From positions 124,001 to 188,000 of the forward strand of contig JANWHD010000018.1 in the NCBI GenBank assembly GCA_025450585.1: DNA of 64,000 nucleotides, in the 5' to 3' direction. Each line of letters begins with the position of its first letter. The first letter of the stretch is position 1. Under the pieces are notes generated by a model that saw only the letters and a list, made by a program, of their open reading frames with translations, was not told the origin of the DNA and did not search any database. This document shows positions 16,367 through 25,305 of the stretch, piece by piece. Source of the stretch: Solirubrobacterales bacterium (GTDB lineage: Bacteria > Actinomycetota > Thermoleophilia > Solirubrobacterales > 70-9). Both the position numbers and the translations under genes were made by a program.

Positions 16367-16699
16367 CTAACTAAAGTCGTCAGCCGTAATCAGGTCGGCG
16401 TCCAGCGCCGCCGTGAAGGTGTCCACGACGTACTGCATGTTCTCGTGCGCGAGTGTCTTCAGCACCTCGCTCAGCTCGCGGGTGCCGCTGTCGAGCTCTT
16501 CGTCGAAGGCGTCGATCTCCGTTTCTCCGTGGACCTCGTCGCGCCGCCACTCGCACTCGGGGCAGCGACGCCAGAGGCGCCAGTGCCCGCGATCGCCAGC
16601 CTGCTCCCAGCAGGTCGGCTGCACCAGCGGCGAGGAGCAGCGCGGGCAGACGTGAAGCCCAAGTGCGGTTTTCGTCTGTCCGGTGCTCGTGTGTCTCAT
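16367..16699 (-). CDS. Small zinc-ribbon protein of unknown function
   Basis: A 110-residue protein with a zinc-ribbon-like N-terminal part (VCPRCSSPLVQP, then CPECEWRRDE) and an acidic helical C-terminal half (LSEVLKTLAHENMQYVVDTF). No enzyme motif is visible. ATG 16699 (MRHTSTGQTKT) is taken as the start; 16741 is possible. The zinc ribbon suggests nucleic-acid or protein binding. It converges on the polyprenyl synthase across the palindrome. Confidence 0.75.
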   Translation of the reverse strand: MRHTSTGQTKTALGLHVCPRCSSPLVQPTCWEQAGDRGHWRLWRRCPECEWRRDEVHGETEIDAFDEELDSGTRELSEVLKTLAHENMQYVVDTFTAALDADLITADDFS

Positions 16700-16837
16700 C
16701 TCTGCCTTATCGAACCCATGAGCGGCCGAGTCAATCCGCACTTACCCGCGAGGGCCGTATAAAACCCCATTTCTGAGTAGGCGATCCACCCAATTCGCCG
16801 TGATCCAATCGGGCTGGGCGACCGTTACCATGGGTTG

Positions 16838-17074
16838 ATGCCAAACGTCGGACCTCTTGAGCTCGCGATCGTCCTGATCATCGCCCTCGTCGTCTTCGGC
16901 CCGAAGCGCCTGCCGGAGCTGGGTCGCTCCCTTGGCCGCGGTATCCGCGAGTTCCGCGGCTCGGTCAGCGGGGACAGCCGCGACGAGCCGGAGAGCCGCG
17001 ACGCGATCGAGCCGCCGCAGCCGCCCGCCAAGACGGGTGCCGAGGACGAGACGGTCGCGCACGACCGTCGCTGA
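16838..17074 (+). CDS. tatA: Sec-independent protein translocase TatA
   Basis: A 78-residue protein: short N-terminal membrane helix (ELAIVLIIALVVF) followed by FGPKRLPELGRSLGRGIREF, the TatA hinge and amphipathic helix, then a charged tail. ATG 16838 is used. It pairs with TatC 9 bp downstream; no TatB is visible, as in minimal TatAC systems. The Rieske protein encoded 4 kb upstream is a probable substrate. Confidence 0.94.
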   Translation: MPNVGPLELAIVLIIALVVFGPKRLPELGRSLGRGIREFRGSVSGDSRDEPESRDAIEPPQPPAKTGAEDETVAHDRR

Positions 17075-17083
17075 GGCTCCGCG

Positions 17084-17851
17084 ATGGCCCGGATGAGGCC
17101 GGTTTCGCACGAGGACCGGCTGACGCTGGTCGAGCACCTGGACGAGCTGCGCAACCGCGTCATCGTCTGCCTGCTCGTCTTCGGCGTCGCCTTGGCGCTC
17201 TGCTTCTGGCAGAACGAGCTGCTGCTGGAGATCGCCTCAGCGCCGCTCCCCGGCGACCAGAAGCTGCTCACGCTCGGGGTGGCGGAGCCGTTCACGACGA
17301 CCCTCACGGTCGCCACCTACGGCGCCCTGATCCTCTCGCTCCCGATCCTGCTCTACCAGGGCTACGCCTACGTCCTGCCGGCGTTCAGCGATCGCGAGCG
17401 GCGCGTCGTCCTGCCGTTCCTGATCTTCGTCCCGATCCTCTTCGCGATCGGGGTTCTCTTCGCCTATTTCGTGGTCATGCCACCCGCGGTCAAGTTCCTG
17501 CTCGGCTTCAACGACACCCAGTTCAACGTCCAGGTCCGCGCCCGCGACTACTACAGCTTCTTCTCGACCACGATGCTCGCCGGCGGGCTCGTCTTCCAGC
17601 TGCCGCTGGGGATTCTCGCCGTCACCAGGCTCGGCATCGTCAGCGTCGACCAGCTCTCGGGCAACCGCCGCTATGCCTATCTCGCGATCGCCCTGCTCGC
17701 CGCTGCCCTGCCCGGTGTCGACCCGGTCTCGATGCTGATCGAGATGGTTCCGCTCCTCCTTCTCTACGAGTTGAGTATCTTGATCGCTCGCGCCTTCGGC
17801 ACGCCGAAGGCGGCGGGAGGTATGGCAAGGCCCTCAACACAGGAGCGCTGA
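17084..17851 (+). CDS. tatC: Sec-independent protein translocase TatC
   Basis: A 255-residue protein with six predicted membrane helices. The signal-binding N-terminal motif is SHEDRLTLVEHLDELRNRV; further family segments are LYQGYAYVLPAFSDRERR and the F..P helix before VVMPPAVKFLLGF. It recognises twin-arginine signal peptides and forms the translocation core with TatA. The last 30 or so residues are variable. Confidence 0.95.
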   Translation: MARMRPVSHEDRLTLVEHLDELRNRVIVCLLVFGVALALCFWQNELLLEIASAPLPGDQKLLTLGVAEPFTTTLTVATYGALILSLPILLYQGYAYVLPAFSDRERRVVLPFLIFVPILFAIGVLFAYFVVMPPAVKFLLGFNDTQFNVQVRARDYYSFFSTTMLAGGLVFQLPLGILAVTRLGIVSVDQLSGNRRYAYLAIALLAAALPGVDPVSMLIEMVPLLLLYELSILIARAFGTPKAAGGMARPSTQER

Positions 17852-17856
17852 TTCGA

Positions 17857-18657
17857 GTGGCAGATGGCGAGCGACGGATGCTTTTCGACATCCGAGGGCG
17901 GCGGAAGCACGTCGTCCGGGTCGTCTACGCGATCCTCGCGCTGCTGATGGGCGCCAGCCTCTTCCTCGTCGTCGGCCCGGTCAACATCGGCGGTCTCGTC
18001 GGCAGCGGCGGCAGCTCCGAAGCGAGCAAGGTCCTCGACGAACAGGCAGAAGAAGCGGAAGCGAGGCTGAGCCGCGACCAAGACAACCCGAACCTGCTGC
18101 TCGCCGTCGTCCGCGCCCGGGTCGGGGCCGGCAACGCCGAGACCGAAATCAACCCCCAGACCGGCGCGCCGGTGGTCAACGCCGATGGACGACAGGACTT
18201 CGAACAGGCGGCCGGGATCTGGAAGGTCTATCTCGAAGAGACCGACGAGGTGAACCCGTCCGGGGCGCTGCTGATGGCAAACACCTTCTTCACACTCGCC
18301 GAAGGGGGGGTCAGCCTCGAAGAAATCGCGACCAACATCGAGGGGGCGGCGACCGCTCAGCGCCTGGCCGCCGAAGCCCGTCCCTCCACCGGCTTCCTCA
18401 CCACCCTCGCGAGCTACGAGTACCTCGTCGGCGACTTCAAGGCCGGCGACGCGGCTGGCGAGAAAGCCAAGGGCAAGGCCACCGCGCAGGAAAAGAAACA
18501 GATAGAAGAACAGATCACCGAATCCCGCAAGCGCGGCAAGCAGTGGCAAAACGAAAAGAAGCGTTTCGCCAAAGCTGAAAAGGAACAGGGCAAAGAAGCT
18601 CTGCAGAATCCGTTCGGCGGCCTCGGCGGCAGCACTGGCGAAGGCCTGGGCGAATAG
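17857..18657 (+). CDS. Membrane-anchored helical (TPR-like) protein
   Basis: A 266-residue protein with one N-terminal membrane helix (VVYAILALLMGASLFLVV), then a helical region resembling tetratricopeptide repeats (SEASKVLDEQAEEAEARLSR; QAAGIWKVYLEE; SGFLTTLASYEYLVGDFKA) and a highly charged Lys/Glu C-terminal coiled coil. The GTG at 17857 is 5 bp after tatC, suggesting co-transcription with the Tat genes. Topology would place the repeats outside the cytoplasm. Function unknown; a scaffolding role is a guess from the repeats. Confidence 0.7.
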   Translation: MADGERRMLFDIRGRRKHVVRVVYAILALLMGASLFLVVGPVNIGGLVGSGGSSEASKVLDEQAEEAEARLSRDQDNPNLLLAVVRARVGAGNAETEINPQTGAPVVNADGRQDFEQAAGIWKVYLEETDEVNPSGALLMANTFFTLAEGGVSLEEIATNIEGAATAQRLAAEARPSTGFLTTLASYEYLVGDFKAGDAAGEKAKGKATAQEKKQIEEQITESRKRGKQWQNEKKRFAKAEKEQGKEALQNPFGGLGGSTGEGLGE

Positions 18658-18667
18658 GACCCGGAGA

Positions 18668-18740
18668 TGGGCCGTGCTGGGCTCGAACCAGCGACCTTGA
18701 GATTAAGAGTCTCCTGCTCTACCAACTGAGCTAACGGCCC
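18668..18740 (-). tRNA. tRNA-Lys (CUU anticodon)
   Basis: On the minus strand the 73-nt sequence has a 7-bp acceptor stem (GGGCCGT/ACGGCCC), D-arm GCTCAGTTGGTAGAGC, anticodon loop CTCTTAA giving CTT, and T-arm with GGTTCGAGCCC. CCA is not encoded. The top pair of the anticodon stem is mismatched (G-A). Confidence 0.95.
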
Positions 18741-18771
18741 GGGGCGGGGAAGTATAGGAAGGTCCGGCGCT

Positions 18772-19524
18772 CTACCGGGCCGTGCAGGCCTTTTCGATCG
18801 TGCCGTCGATGATCGTGGTGTCGGCGAAGGTGAGGCGGCCGTGCGTGCGCAGGACCCCGTCGCTGCAGCGAGCCGAGGTGTAGCTGCGCCGGGAGCCCTT
18901 GAAGCGGTAGCGCCGGCCGACCGTGGCGTCGATGTGGGTGAGAGAGCCCAGGCCGCCGGCGATCGGCGGCACGTCGATCGTGGCTCGGTAGCGGAAGTCG
19001 CCCCCGCGGCGCTCGATCGGGACCGTGACGACGGACGTCTGGACCGATGGGACCGTGATGCGGGCATGCAGGATCGCCGTCGCGTGGCCTTCCAGGCGCG
19101 GACCGTTGAAGATCGTCAGCGGGGACCCGACCCTGACCGGCGCCCCGGCGCCGAGGGCGATCAGGGCCTCCACCCTGCCCTTGCCAACCACCGCCCCTGG
19201 GCAGCGTGCCCGCGCTTCGGCCGGCGTTGCCTCCTCCAGTGCCGCCGGATCGCAGGTGGGGAGGCCACCTGTGCTGAGCCGCCCGTCCCGGTCGAAGTCG
19301 AGCACGACCCGCTGCACCGCCGGCGGGATTCCCCCGTCGACCGCCTTCATGTCGGCGTGCGCCTCGAACTCGATCGGGGCGAAGGCCCGCTGGGGCAGGA
19401 GGCGGGGGGTGAAGCCGCCATCGGCCGTGAGGATCAGGTTCTCGATCCGAACCAGGGCAGCGCTGGCGACGCCCGTGCACAGGACACAGGCCACGAGCGC
19501 CCCGATTCCCAGTAGCCGCTTCAA
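18772..19524 (-). CDS. Secreted protein, member 1 of a dispersed paralogous family
   Basis: A 250-residue protein with a signal peptide (MKRLLGIGALVACVLCTGVA). It belongs to a family with four members in this window (18772, 22929, 40633 and 61607). Shared marks are an N-terminal LP.R.FAPI region, FDRDGRLSTGGLPTC, an ARCPGAVVGKG Cys region, LTIFNGP, and a C-terminal YRFKGSRRSYTSARC followed by DGVLRTHGRLTF. Conserved cysteines suggest disulfides. No catalytic motif is visible. It is transcribed away from the MMPL gene across a 115-bp gap. Confidence 0.8.
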   Translation of the reverse strand: MKRLLGIGALVACVLCTGVASAALVRIENLILTADGGFTPRLLPQRAFAPIEFEAHADMKAVDGGIPPAVQRVVLDFDRDGRLSTGGLPTCDPAALEEATPAEARARCPGAVVGKGRVEALIALGAGAPVRVGSPLTIFNGPRLEGHATAILHARITVPSVQTSVVTVPIERRGGDFRYRATIDVPPIAGGLGSLTHIDATVGRRYRFKGSRRSYTSARCSDGVLRTHGRLTFADTTIIDGTIEKACTAR

Positions 19525-19711
19525 TCGCCCTCGAGATCCAGGCTAGCGTGCTCTGTGCGCCGGCAGTCGAACGAGTTCCTTAACAGACTCTTCCGCATCT
19601 TTCCCCCCGCTCCGTCGTGCGGACCGGCAAACTACGAGCGTGCCCGTGAGGAGGAGCAGGGGGCGGAGCGACGACGATCGCGGAAGTCGCGAGGGTAATG
19701 CCCGCCCCCCG

Positions 19712-22700
19712 ATGTCGCTGCGGCATCCACGCCGCGCGCTGGCGGTTGCGCTGATCCTGATTGCGGCGCTTTCTGCCTTCGGCTTCAGCCTCGAGGATCG
19801 GCTGAGCCCCGCCACGCTGGAAGTTCCCGGGACCGGGACCGCGCGCGCCAACGAGATGCTGCGCGAGCACTTCGGCGATACCGCAATCTTCGCGATTCTC
19901 CTGGAGGGTCCGCCCGGCGCGATCGACAGGCAGGGCCCAGAGCTGATTCGCGCCTTCCGCGAGGACCCGAAGGTGACCACGGTGTCACCCTGGGACCGAG
20001 GCTCGGTCGATCAGCTGCGGCCCAGACCGGGCCGAGCGCTGATCATCGTCGACTTCCACGTCGATCCCATCGAAGCGGCCAGGGACAAGGTGCCGGTGGT
20101 GGACGACACGCTCGAGGAGGTGGTCCACGCGCCGGTCTCGGCCACGCAGACCGGCGCCGCAACCTTGACGAGAACGATCCAGGACGACTCGATCTCTGCC
20201 GCCGAGACAGGGGAGCTGATCGCGATGCCGATCCTCCTGATCGTCCTGCTCCTGGTCTTCCGCTCGCCGGTTGCCGCCGCGATCCCCCTCGGCTTTGGCG
20301 TAATCGCGATCTTCACCTCGCGCGGGCTGCTCTCGCTGCTCACCGGCTTCTTCGACATCAGCGCCCTTGCCCTGACCGTCTGCTCGATGATGGGTCTCGC
20401 ACTTGGCGTCGACTACGCGCTGCTGCTGGTCTCGCGCTTCCGCGAAGAGCTCGCCGAGGGCGCCGACCCTGTTGCTGCCGCCTGGACGACCCGGCGCACG
20501 GCCGGGCGCACGACGGTCTTCGCCGGCAGCACCCTGATCCTCTCGATGCTCGTCGCGATGTTCGTCGTTCCCGGCGCCCTGCTCGCCTCGCTGGCCGCGA
20601 CCCTGGCGCTGGTCGTCCTGCTCACGGTCGTGGTCGCGACTCTCGTCGGCCCGCCGATCCTGGTCCTGCTCGGGCCCAACGTCGACCGCTGGCGGATCGG
20701 CGCGGCGCCCAACGGCGAGCGCTCGCGCCTGATGACCGTTGTCAGCGCCGCCCTCAGTCGCCCGGTGCCGGTCTCGCTCGCGATCGGCGCCGTCGTGCTG
20801 ATCCTCGCGGCACCGGCGATCGCGCTGAAGACCGGCCCCTTCACCGTCGGCGAACTCCCGCGCGACTCGCCGGCCCGCATCGACGCCGAACGGGTCCAGG
20901 ACTCGGTTGGATCCGGCTTCGACGCACCGTTCGTGGTGGTCGCGGTCGCCAAGGACGGCACCATCACCGAACCCGACCGGCTCTCGACCCTGAGCCGCTG
21001 GCAACGCCAGGTTGCCCAGACGCCCGGTGTGCAGAGCGTGATCGGCCCCGGCCAGATCTCGCGCTCGGTCGAACCGCTGCGCAGGAGGGGCGCCGCCCTG
21101 ATCTCCTCCAACGACGAGACCGGACCGCTGGCGAACCTCGACCGGCTTGGGAAGAACCTCGGCCGCGCGGCCGACGGCGTCTCCACGCTTCGCAAGGGGC
21201 TTTCGCAGGCCGCCTACGGCGCGGGTCTGCTCGCCCAGGGCTCGAGTCGGGCGGAAGAGGGGGCCGAGGAACTCGCGGAGGGTCTCGGCGAAGCCGCCGC
21301 CGGCGGCCAGGAAGCGGTCGATGCGATCGGCCAGTTCGCCGAGGGCTCGCGGAAACTGGCCGAAGCACAGGAAGAAGCGGCGACGGCCAGCCTCTCGCTC
21401 AAGTTCGGCACCCACGACCTAATCCCCAACCTCAACGTCAACGTGCTGCCGGACTCGCGCCGGCTGACCAGGTCGCTCCAGCAGGACTCGCAGAGCACGG
21501 TGCCGCAGTTGCAGGCCTCGGCGCAGGCCGCCGACGAACAGCTGCAGGCCGCCCTGCAGCAGCTCGAAGGCATGACCGTGGGGAAAACCGATCCGAACTA
21601 CGACGCTGCCCTGGCGGCGGTCCGCCAGGCCGCGGCCATCTCCGCCACCCTGCCCGCCGAACTCGGTGCCCTCGCCGAACGGCTCGACCAGAATGCCGAC
21701 GACGCGAAATCGATCAAGTACTGGCTGCAGAGCACGCTGAGCAACCTCAAACGGCTCAACGACGGCGCGACACAGCTCTCAGACGGCCTCTTCAAACTCG
21801 CCCGTGGCGGCGACAAACTCGCCGACAACGCCGAAATCCTCGACCGGGAAGCGAAGCAGCTCGCCGGTGGCCTCGACGAAGCAAGCTCCGCGGCGACCCT
21901 GCTGGCGGGCGGGCTGACCCAGCTCGCCGGCGGAACGTCCGAGCTCGAACGGCGGCTCGGCGAAGCGTATTCGCGCTCCTACCCGCTGCAGGCGGGCCTG
22001 CGCGGCGCCACGGTTCGCGTCATCTCCCAGAACGCCCGGCTCAATCGGCAGGTCGACAACCTGCGCCGCACCACACCCGGGATCTTCGACTCGGGCTACT
22101 TTGTCCTCTCCGTGCTCGACGGGACGCGTGGCGAGCTGAAGGAGGCGGCGTCCCAGGCGGTCGACCTGGGCGGTGGTGGCCAGGCGGCGCGGTTCCTGGT
22201 GACGAGCCGCTACGACTTCAGCACGGATGAGTCGATCGAGCTCAACAAACAGCTCGAAGAGGACGCCGCCGAGCTGAGCGAGGACGCAAACGTCGAAGCG
22301 GGCATCGCCGGCGGTCCGGCGACCGTCAACACCTACAGCGAGGTAACGCGAGAACGGATGCCCTACGTGATCGCCGCGATCACACTCGCCACCTTCCTCA
22401 TCCTCATCCTCGTCCTGCGCTCGCTGCCGCTGGCGGCGATAGCGGTGGGGCTCAACCTCATCACCGTCGCCGTCGCCTTCGGCATCCTCACCCTGCTCAC
22501 CAACGTGCCCGAGGGCTGGCCCCTGGGCGGCCGCACCTATGTCAACGCGGTCGGGGCGACGATGATCTTCGGCGTCGTCTTCGGCCTCTCGATCGACTAC
22601 GCGGTCTTCCTGCTGGTGCGGATGCGCGAGCACTACGACAGGCACGGTGACAACGCGGCAGCGGTCAATTTCGGCCTGGAAAAGACGGCCCGGGTGATCA

Positions 22701-22918
22701 CCGGCGCCGCGGTGATCATGATGGCCGTCTTCATTGCCTTCGCCGGAGCGCCGGTGCAGACGGTCAGCCAGCTCGGGATCGGACTCACCGTCGCGGTTAT
22801 TCTCGACGCCACCGTCGTTCGCATCGTCCTGCTGCCGGCGCTGATGCTCCTGATCGGCGATCGGGTCTGGTGGCTGCCACGCCCGCTGGAGCGGGCGCTG
22901 CCACGCCTCAACGTCTGA
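19712..22918 (+). CDS. MMPL/RND-family membrane transporter
   Basis: A large RND-type protein (1068 residues from ATG 19712; a GTG at 19640 would add 24). TM1 is ALAVALILIAALSAFGF, followed by the first porter domain and a sterol-sensing-like helix bundle (GLALGVDYALLLVSRFREEL). A long extracytoplasmic domain with coiled-coil repeats (LAQGSSRAEEGAEELAEGL; LSDGLFKLARGGDKLADNA) precedes a second bundle (IFGVVFGLSIDYAVFLLVRMRE). The two GxxxDY elements are the proton-relay helices of MMPL proteins, which export lipids or hydrophobic compounds. It lies between two secreted paralogs and upstream of the MCE genes, suggesting envelope-lipid work. Confidence 0.9.
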   Translation: MSLRHPRRALAVALILIAALSAFGFSLEDRLSPATLEVPGTGTARANEMLREHFGDTAIFAILLEGPPGAIDRQGPELIRAFREDPKVTTVSPWDRGSVDQLRPRPGRALIIVDFHVDPIEAARDKVPVVDDTLEEVVHAPVSATQTGAATLTRTIQDDSISAAETGELIAMPILLIVLLLVFRSPVAAAIPLGFGVIAIFTSRGLLSLLTGFFDISALALTVCSMMGLALGVDYALLLVSRFREELAEGADPVAAAWTTRRTAGRTTVFAGSTLILSMLVAMFVVPGALLASLAATLALVVLLTVVVATLVGPPILVLLGPNVDRWRIGAAPNGERSRLMTVVSAALSRPVPVSLAIGAVVLILAAPAIALKTGPFTVGELPRDSPARIDAERVQDSVGSGFDAPFVVVAVAKDGTITEPDRLSTLSRWQRQVAQTPGVQSVIGPGQISRSVEPLRRRGAALISSNDETGPLANLDRLGKNLGRAADGVSTLRKGLSQAAYGAGLLAQGSSRAEEGAEELAEGLGEAAAGGQEAVDAIGQFAEGSRKLAEAQEEAATASLSLKFGTHDLIPNLNVNVLPDSRRLTRSLQQDSQSTVPQLQASAQAADEQLQAALQQLEGMTVGKTDPNYDAALAAVRQAAAISATLPAELGALAERLDQNADDAKSIKYWLQSTLSNLKRLNDGATQLSDGLFKLARGGDKLADNAEILDREAKQLAGGLDEASSAATLLAGGLTQLAGGTSELERRLGEAYSRSYPLQAGLRGATVRVISQNARLNRQVDNLRRTTPGIFDSGYFVLSVLDGTRGELKEAASQAVDLGGGGQAARFLVTSRYDFSTDESIELNKQLEEDAAELSEDANVEAGIAGGPATVNTYSEVTRERMPYVIAAITLATFLILILVLRSLPLAAIAVGLNLITVAVAFGILTLLTNVPEGWPLGGRTYVNAVGATMIFGVVFGLSIDYAVFLLVRMREHYDRHGDNAAAVNFGLEKTARVITGAAVIMMAVFIAFAGAPVQTVSQLGIGLTVAVILDATVVRIVLLPALMLLIGDRVWWLPRPLERALPRLNV

Positions 22919-22928
22919 CCGGACGTCG

Positions 22929-23711
22929 CTACTTCTTCTGGGTGCACTTCCCCTTCACGCCGGGCGTCAGGGATTCGCCGTCTTTGAAGATGAACTCGCC
23001 GCGTGCCTTCCAGCTCTTGGTCGGGCAGGTGGCGTTGATGTAGCTGCGCTTCTTCCCCTTGAAGGAGTAGGTCTTGAAGACCTTGATCTTGACGCCGGTG
23101 ACCGCTCCCTGGCCGCCCGCGATCAACGGGATCGCGACGTCGAGACGCGGGCCGAAGCCCTGCTTGTTGAAGTTCTTGACCACGCCGACGAGCACGACGG
23201 TGGTCTGGACCGGCGTCTGGCTGTAGAGGTGCAGAAGGATCACCGGCTTGCCCCCGCTGGGCACGCCGTTGAAGACGGTCATCCCCGCAACGACGGGGAA
23301 GACTTTTTCGCCGACGACGAGGTCGAGGGTGCCTTCGCCATTGCCGATTTTCGCTCGTTTGCATTCTTCGAGCGCCTTTTCGGTGGAAGTGTTCTGGAGG
23401 ACGCCGGGATCGCAGGTCGGGTAGCCCTTGTTGTAGATCGTCACGCCCTTGGGGAAGTCGACGATCGCCTGCACGGCCGGGATCGGAACGCCGTTCGCCG
23501 TGGTCGCGTTATCCGTGGCGGTGAGCACTTCGAGCGTCGCCGGGGCGGGCTTCGTTGCGGAACGGTTCTTCGGCGTGATGTTGACGCCGATGCTTTGGGT
23601 GTTTCCGTCGGCGCCGGTGAGCACTGGGGACTGGACAGCCGAGGCTACGCCGGCGGCCGTGACGGCTACACCAACCGCCATGGCAACGGCAAGGGTCAGA
23701 CGTTTGCGCAT
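22929..23711 (-). CDS. Secreted protein, member 2 of the dispersed paralogous family
   Basis: A 260-residue protein with a signal peptide (MRKRLTLAVAMAVGVAVTAA). AAAAGGAGCG precedes the ATG at 23711. It shares with the other members GYPTCDPG, a CKRAKIGNGEG Cys region, MTVFNG, LLHLYSQTPVQTTVV and YSFKGKKRSYINATCP followed by KARGEF. It converges on the MMPL gene (10-bp gap) and diverges from the MCE genes, so its promoter region (23712-23898) also serves the mce operon and holds an operator-like hairpin. Confidence 0.8.
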   Translation of the reverse strand: MRKRLTLAVAMAVGVAVTAAGVASAVQSPVLTGADGNTQSIGVNITPKNRSATKPAPATLEVLTATDNATTANGVPIPAVQAIVDFPKGVTIYNKGYPTCDPGVLQNTSTEKALEECKRAKIGNGEGTLDLVVGEKVFPVVAGMTVFNGVPSGGKPVILLHLYSQTPVQTTVVLVGVVKNFNKQGFGPRLDVAIPLIAGGQGAVTGVKIKVFKTYSFKGKKRSYINATCPTKSWKARGEFIFKDGESLTPGVKGKCTQKK

Positions 23712-23855
23712 TGGCTTTCGCTCCTTTTCGGTTTTGCCAAAAGCGCCTCCTGTTCCCTTAACCCGCCGCAGTTCCAGAGTAGCGCGTTGAATTCCAGTTA
23801 AGTACCTGCACGCCCCGCGCTTGGCAGCGGGCCGCTCGGATACGATTCTGCAGCC

Positions 23856-23883
23856 GTTACCCCGGATCGGAGGCCGGGGTAAC
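23856..23883. promoter_or_regulatory. Inverted repeat in the mce leader region
   Basis: GTTACCCCGG and CCGGGGTAAC are perfect 10-bp arms around an 8-nt centre, 15 bp before the first MCE start (GTG 23899) and in the divergent region shared with the secreted paralog. It is a candidate operator or leader hairpin. Confidence 0.45.
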
Positions 23884-23898
23884 CGCAAGCGACGATCC

Positions 23899-25305
23899 GT
23901 GGCTGCCAAACCCTCAGGCGAGGACAAGAGCTCGGCGCAAAGCCGGGGGGTCACCCCCGCGCGGATCGCGGCGCTCGCCGTGCTGGCGGTTGCGGTGATC
24001 GCGCTCGGCGCCGTCATCCTCGGCGGCAACGGGGAGCACCGCTACCGGCTGCTCTTCCAGAACGCCAGCCAGCTCGTCCCCGACAACCAGGTCCTGATCG
24101 GCGGCCAGCCGGTCGGCTCGGTCGAAGGCATCGATCTCACCGACGACAACCTCGCCGAGGTCGAGGTCAGCGTCGAACAGGAGCTGCACGAGGGCACCAC
24201 GGCGATCATCCGCGCGACCTCGCTCTCGGGCGTCGCCAACCACTACGTCTCGATCAGCCCCGGCCCCAACAGCAACCCGCCGCTGGGCGAGGACGCGACC
24301 CTGGGGCTCGCCTCGACGACCACGCCGGTCGACATCGACCAGTTCTTCAACACGTTCCCGACCCCGGTTCGACGCGCCCTCGGCGAGTTCATCCGCGGCA
24401 ACGCGACCTGGTATGCCGGGCGTGGGGAGGACGCCAGCCAGTCGTTCAAGTACTTCGGCGTCGGCCTCAACCGGGCCGGTGCCCTCTTCCGCGAACTGAC
24501 CGCCGACGAACGGCTCTTCTCGCGGTTCCTGGTCAGTTCGAGCCGGCTCGGAACCGCCGTCTCCGAACGCAGCGAGCAGCTCTCCAGCGCGATTTCCAAT
24601 GCCAGCACGGCATTCGGCGCGATCGCCGAGGAGAACGTCGCCCTCGGCCGCAGCCTCGCGCTCCTGCCCCCCACCTTCCGCCAGGCGAACACGACGTTCG
24701 TCAACCTGCGAGCCGCTCTCGACGACCTCGAACCGCTGATCGAAGCCTCGGGGACCGCCACCAAGGGCCTCGCCCCCTTCCTGCGCGAACTGCGCCCGGT
24801 GCTCTCGAGAGCGGTGCCGGTCTTCGGGAACCTCCGCCTCACCGTGGCGCGGCCGGGCTTCGCCAACGACGCCAACGAACTGCTGGCGGCGCTGCCGACG
24901 GTGCAGCAGCGGGCCTCCAGGACCTTCCCCCACGCCGAAGGCGCGATCTCCGACTTCCAGCCGAATCTCAACTTCTTCCGCGCCTACGCGCCCGACCTCT
25001 TCAACGGCTTCGCCAAGCTGGGCCAGGTCACTGCGCCCTACGACGGCAACGGGCACTACACCCGGGTCAGCTTCTCCGACCTCAACATCTTCAAATACGC
25101 CGGCAGCGGCAGCGCTCTGGAACCGATCTCGCCGAGCGAACAGTACGACGTGTTCGGCAGCGCGGCAGGGGTCACGCGCCGCTGTCCGGGCGGGGCCAGC
25201 CAACCCGCGGCGGACGGCTCCAGCCCCTTCGTCGAACCGCCCTTCTCCGGCTCGGGCGTGACCACCTCCGACTGCAACCCCGACGACGCACCCCCCGGAC
25301 CATGA
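23899..25305 (+). CDS. MCE/MlaD-family protein 1 of 6
   Basis: A 468-residue MCE protein. After a charged N-terminus comes one membrane helix (RIAALAVLAVAVIALGAVIL), then the MlaD domain (about residues 50-130: LFQNASQLVPDNQVLIGGQPVG...VSVEQ) with IRATSLSGVANHYV, and a helical MCE domain. GTG 23899 is taken as start because residues before it are unconserved and overlap a leader hairpin. MCE proteins form needle-like or ring assemblies that move lipids across the envelope. It is the first of six overlapping MCE genes. Confidence 0.88.
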   Translation: MAAKPSGEDKSSAQSRGVTPARIAALAVLAVAVIALGAVILGGNGEHRYRLLFQNASQLVPDNQVLIGGQPVGSVEGIDLTDDNLAEVEVSVEQELHEGTTAIIRATSLSGVANHYVSISPGPNSNPPLGEDATLGLASTTTPVDIDQFFNTFPTPVRRALGEFIRGNATWYAGRGEDASQSFKYFGVGLNRAGALFRELTADERLFSRFLVSSSRLGTAVSERSEQLSSAISNASTAFGAIAEENVALGRSLALLPPTFRQANTTFVNLRAALDDLEPLIEASGTATKGLAPFLRELRPVLSRAVPVFGNLRLTVARPGFANDANELLAALPTVQQRASRTFPHAEGAISDFQPNLNFFRAYAPDLFNGFAKLGQVTAPYDGNGHYTRVSFSDLNIFKYAGSGSALEPISPSEQYDVFGSAAGVTRRCPGGASQPAADGSSPFVEPPFSGSGVTTSDCNPDDAPPGP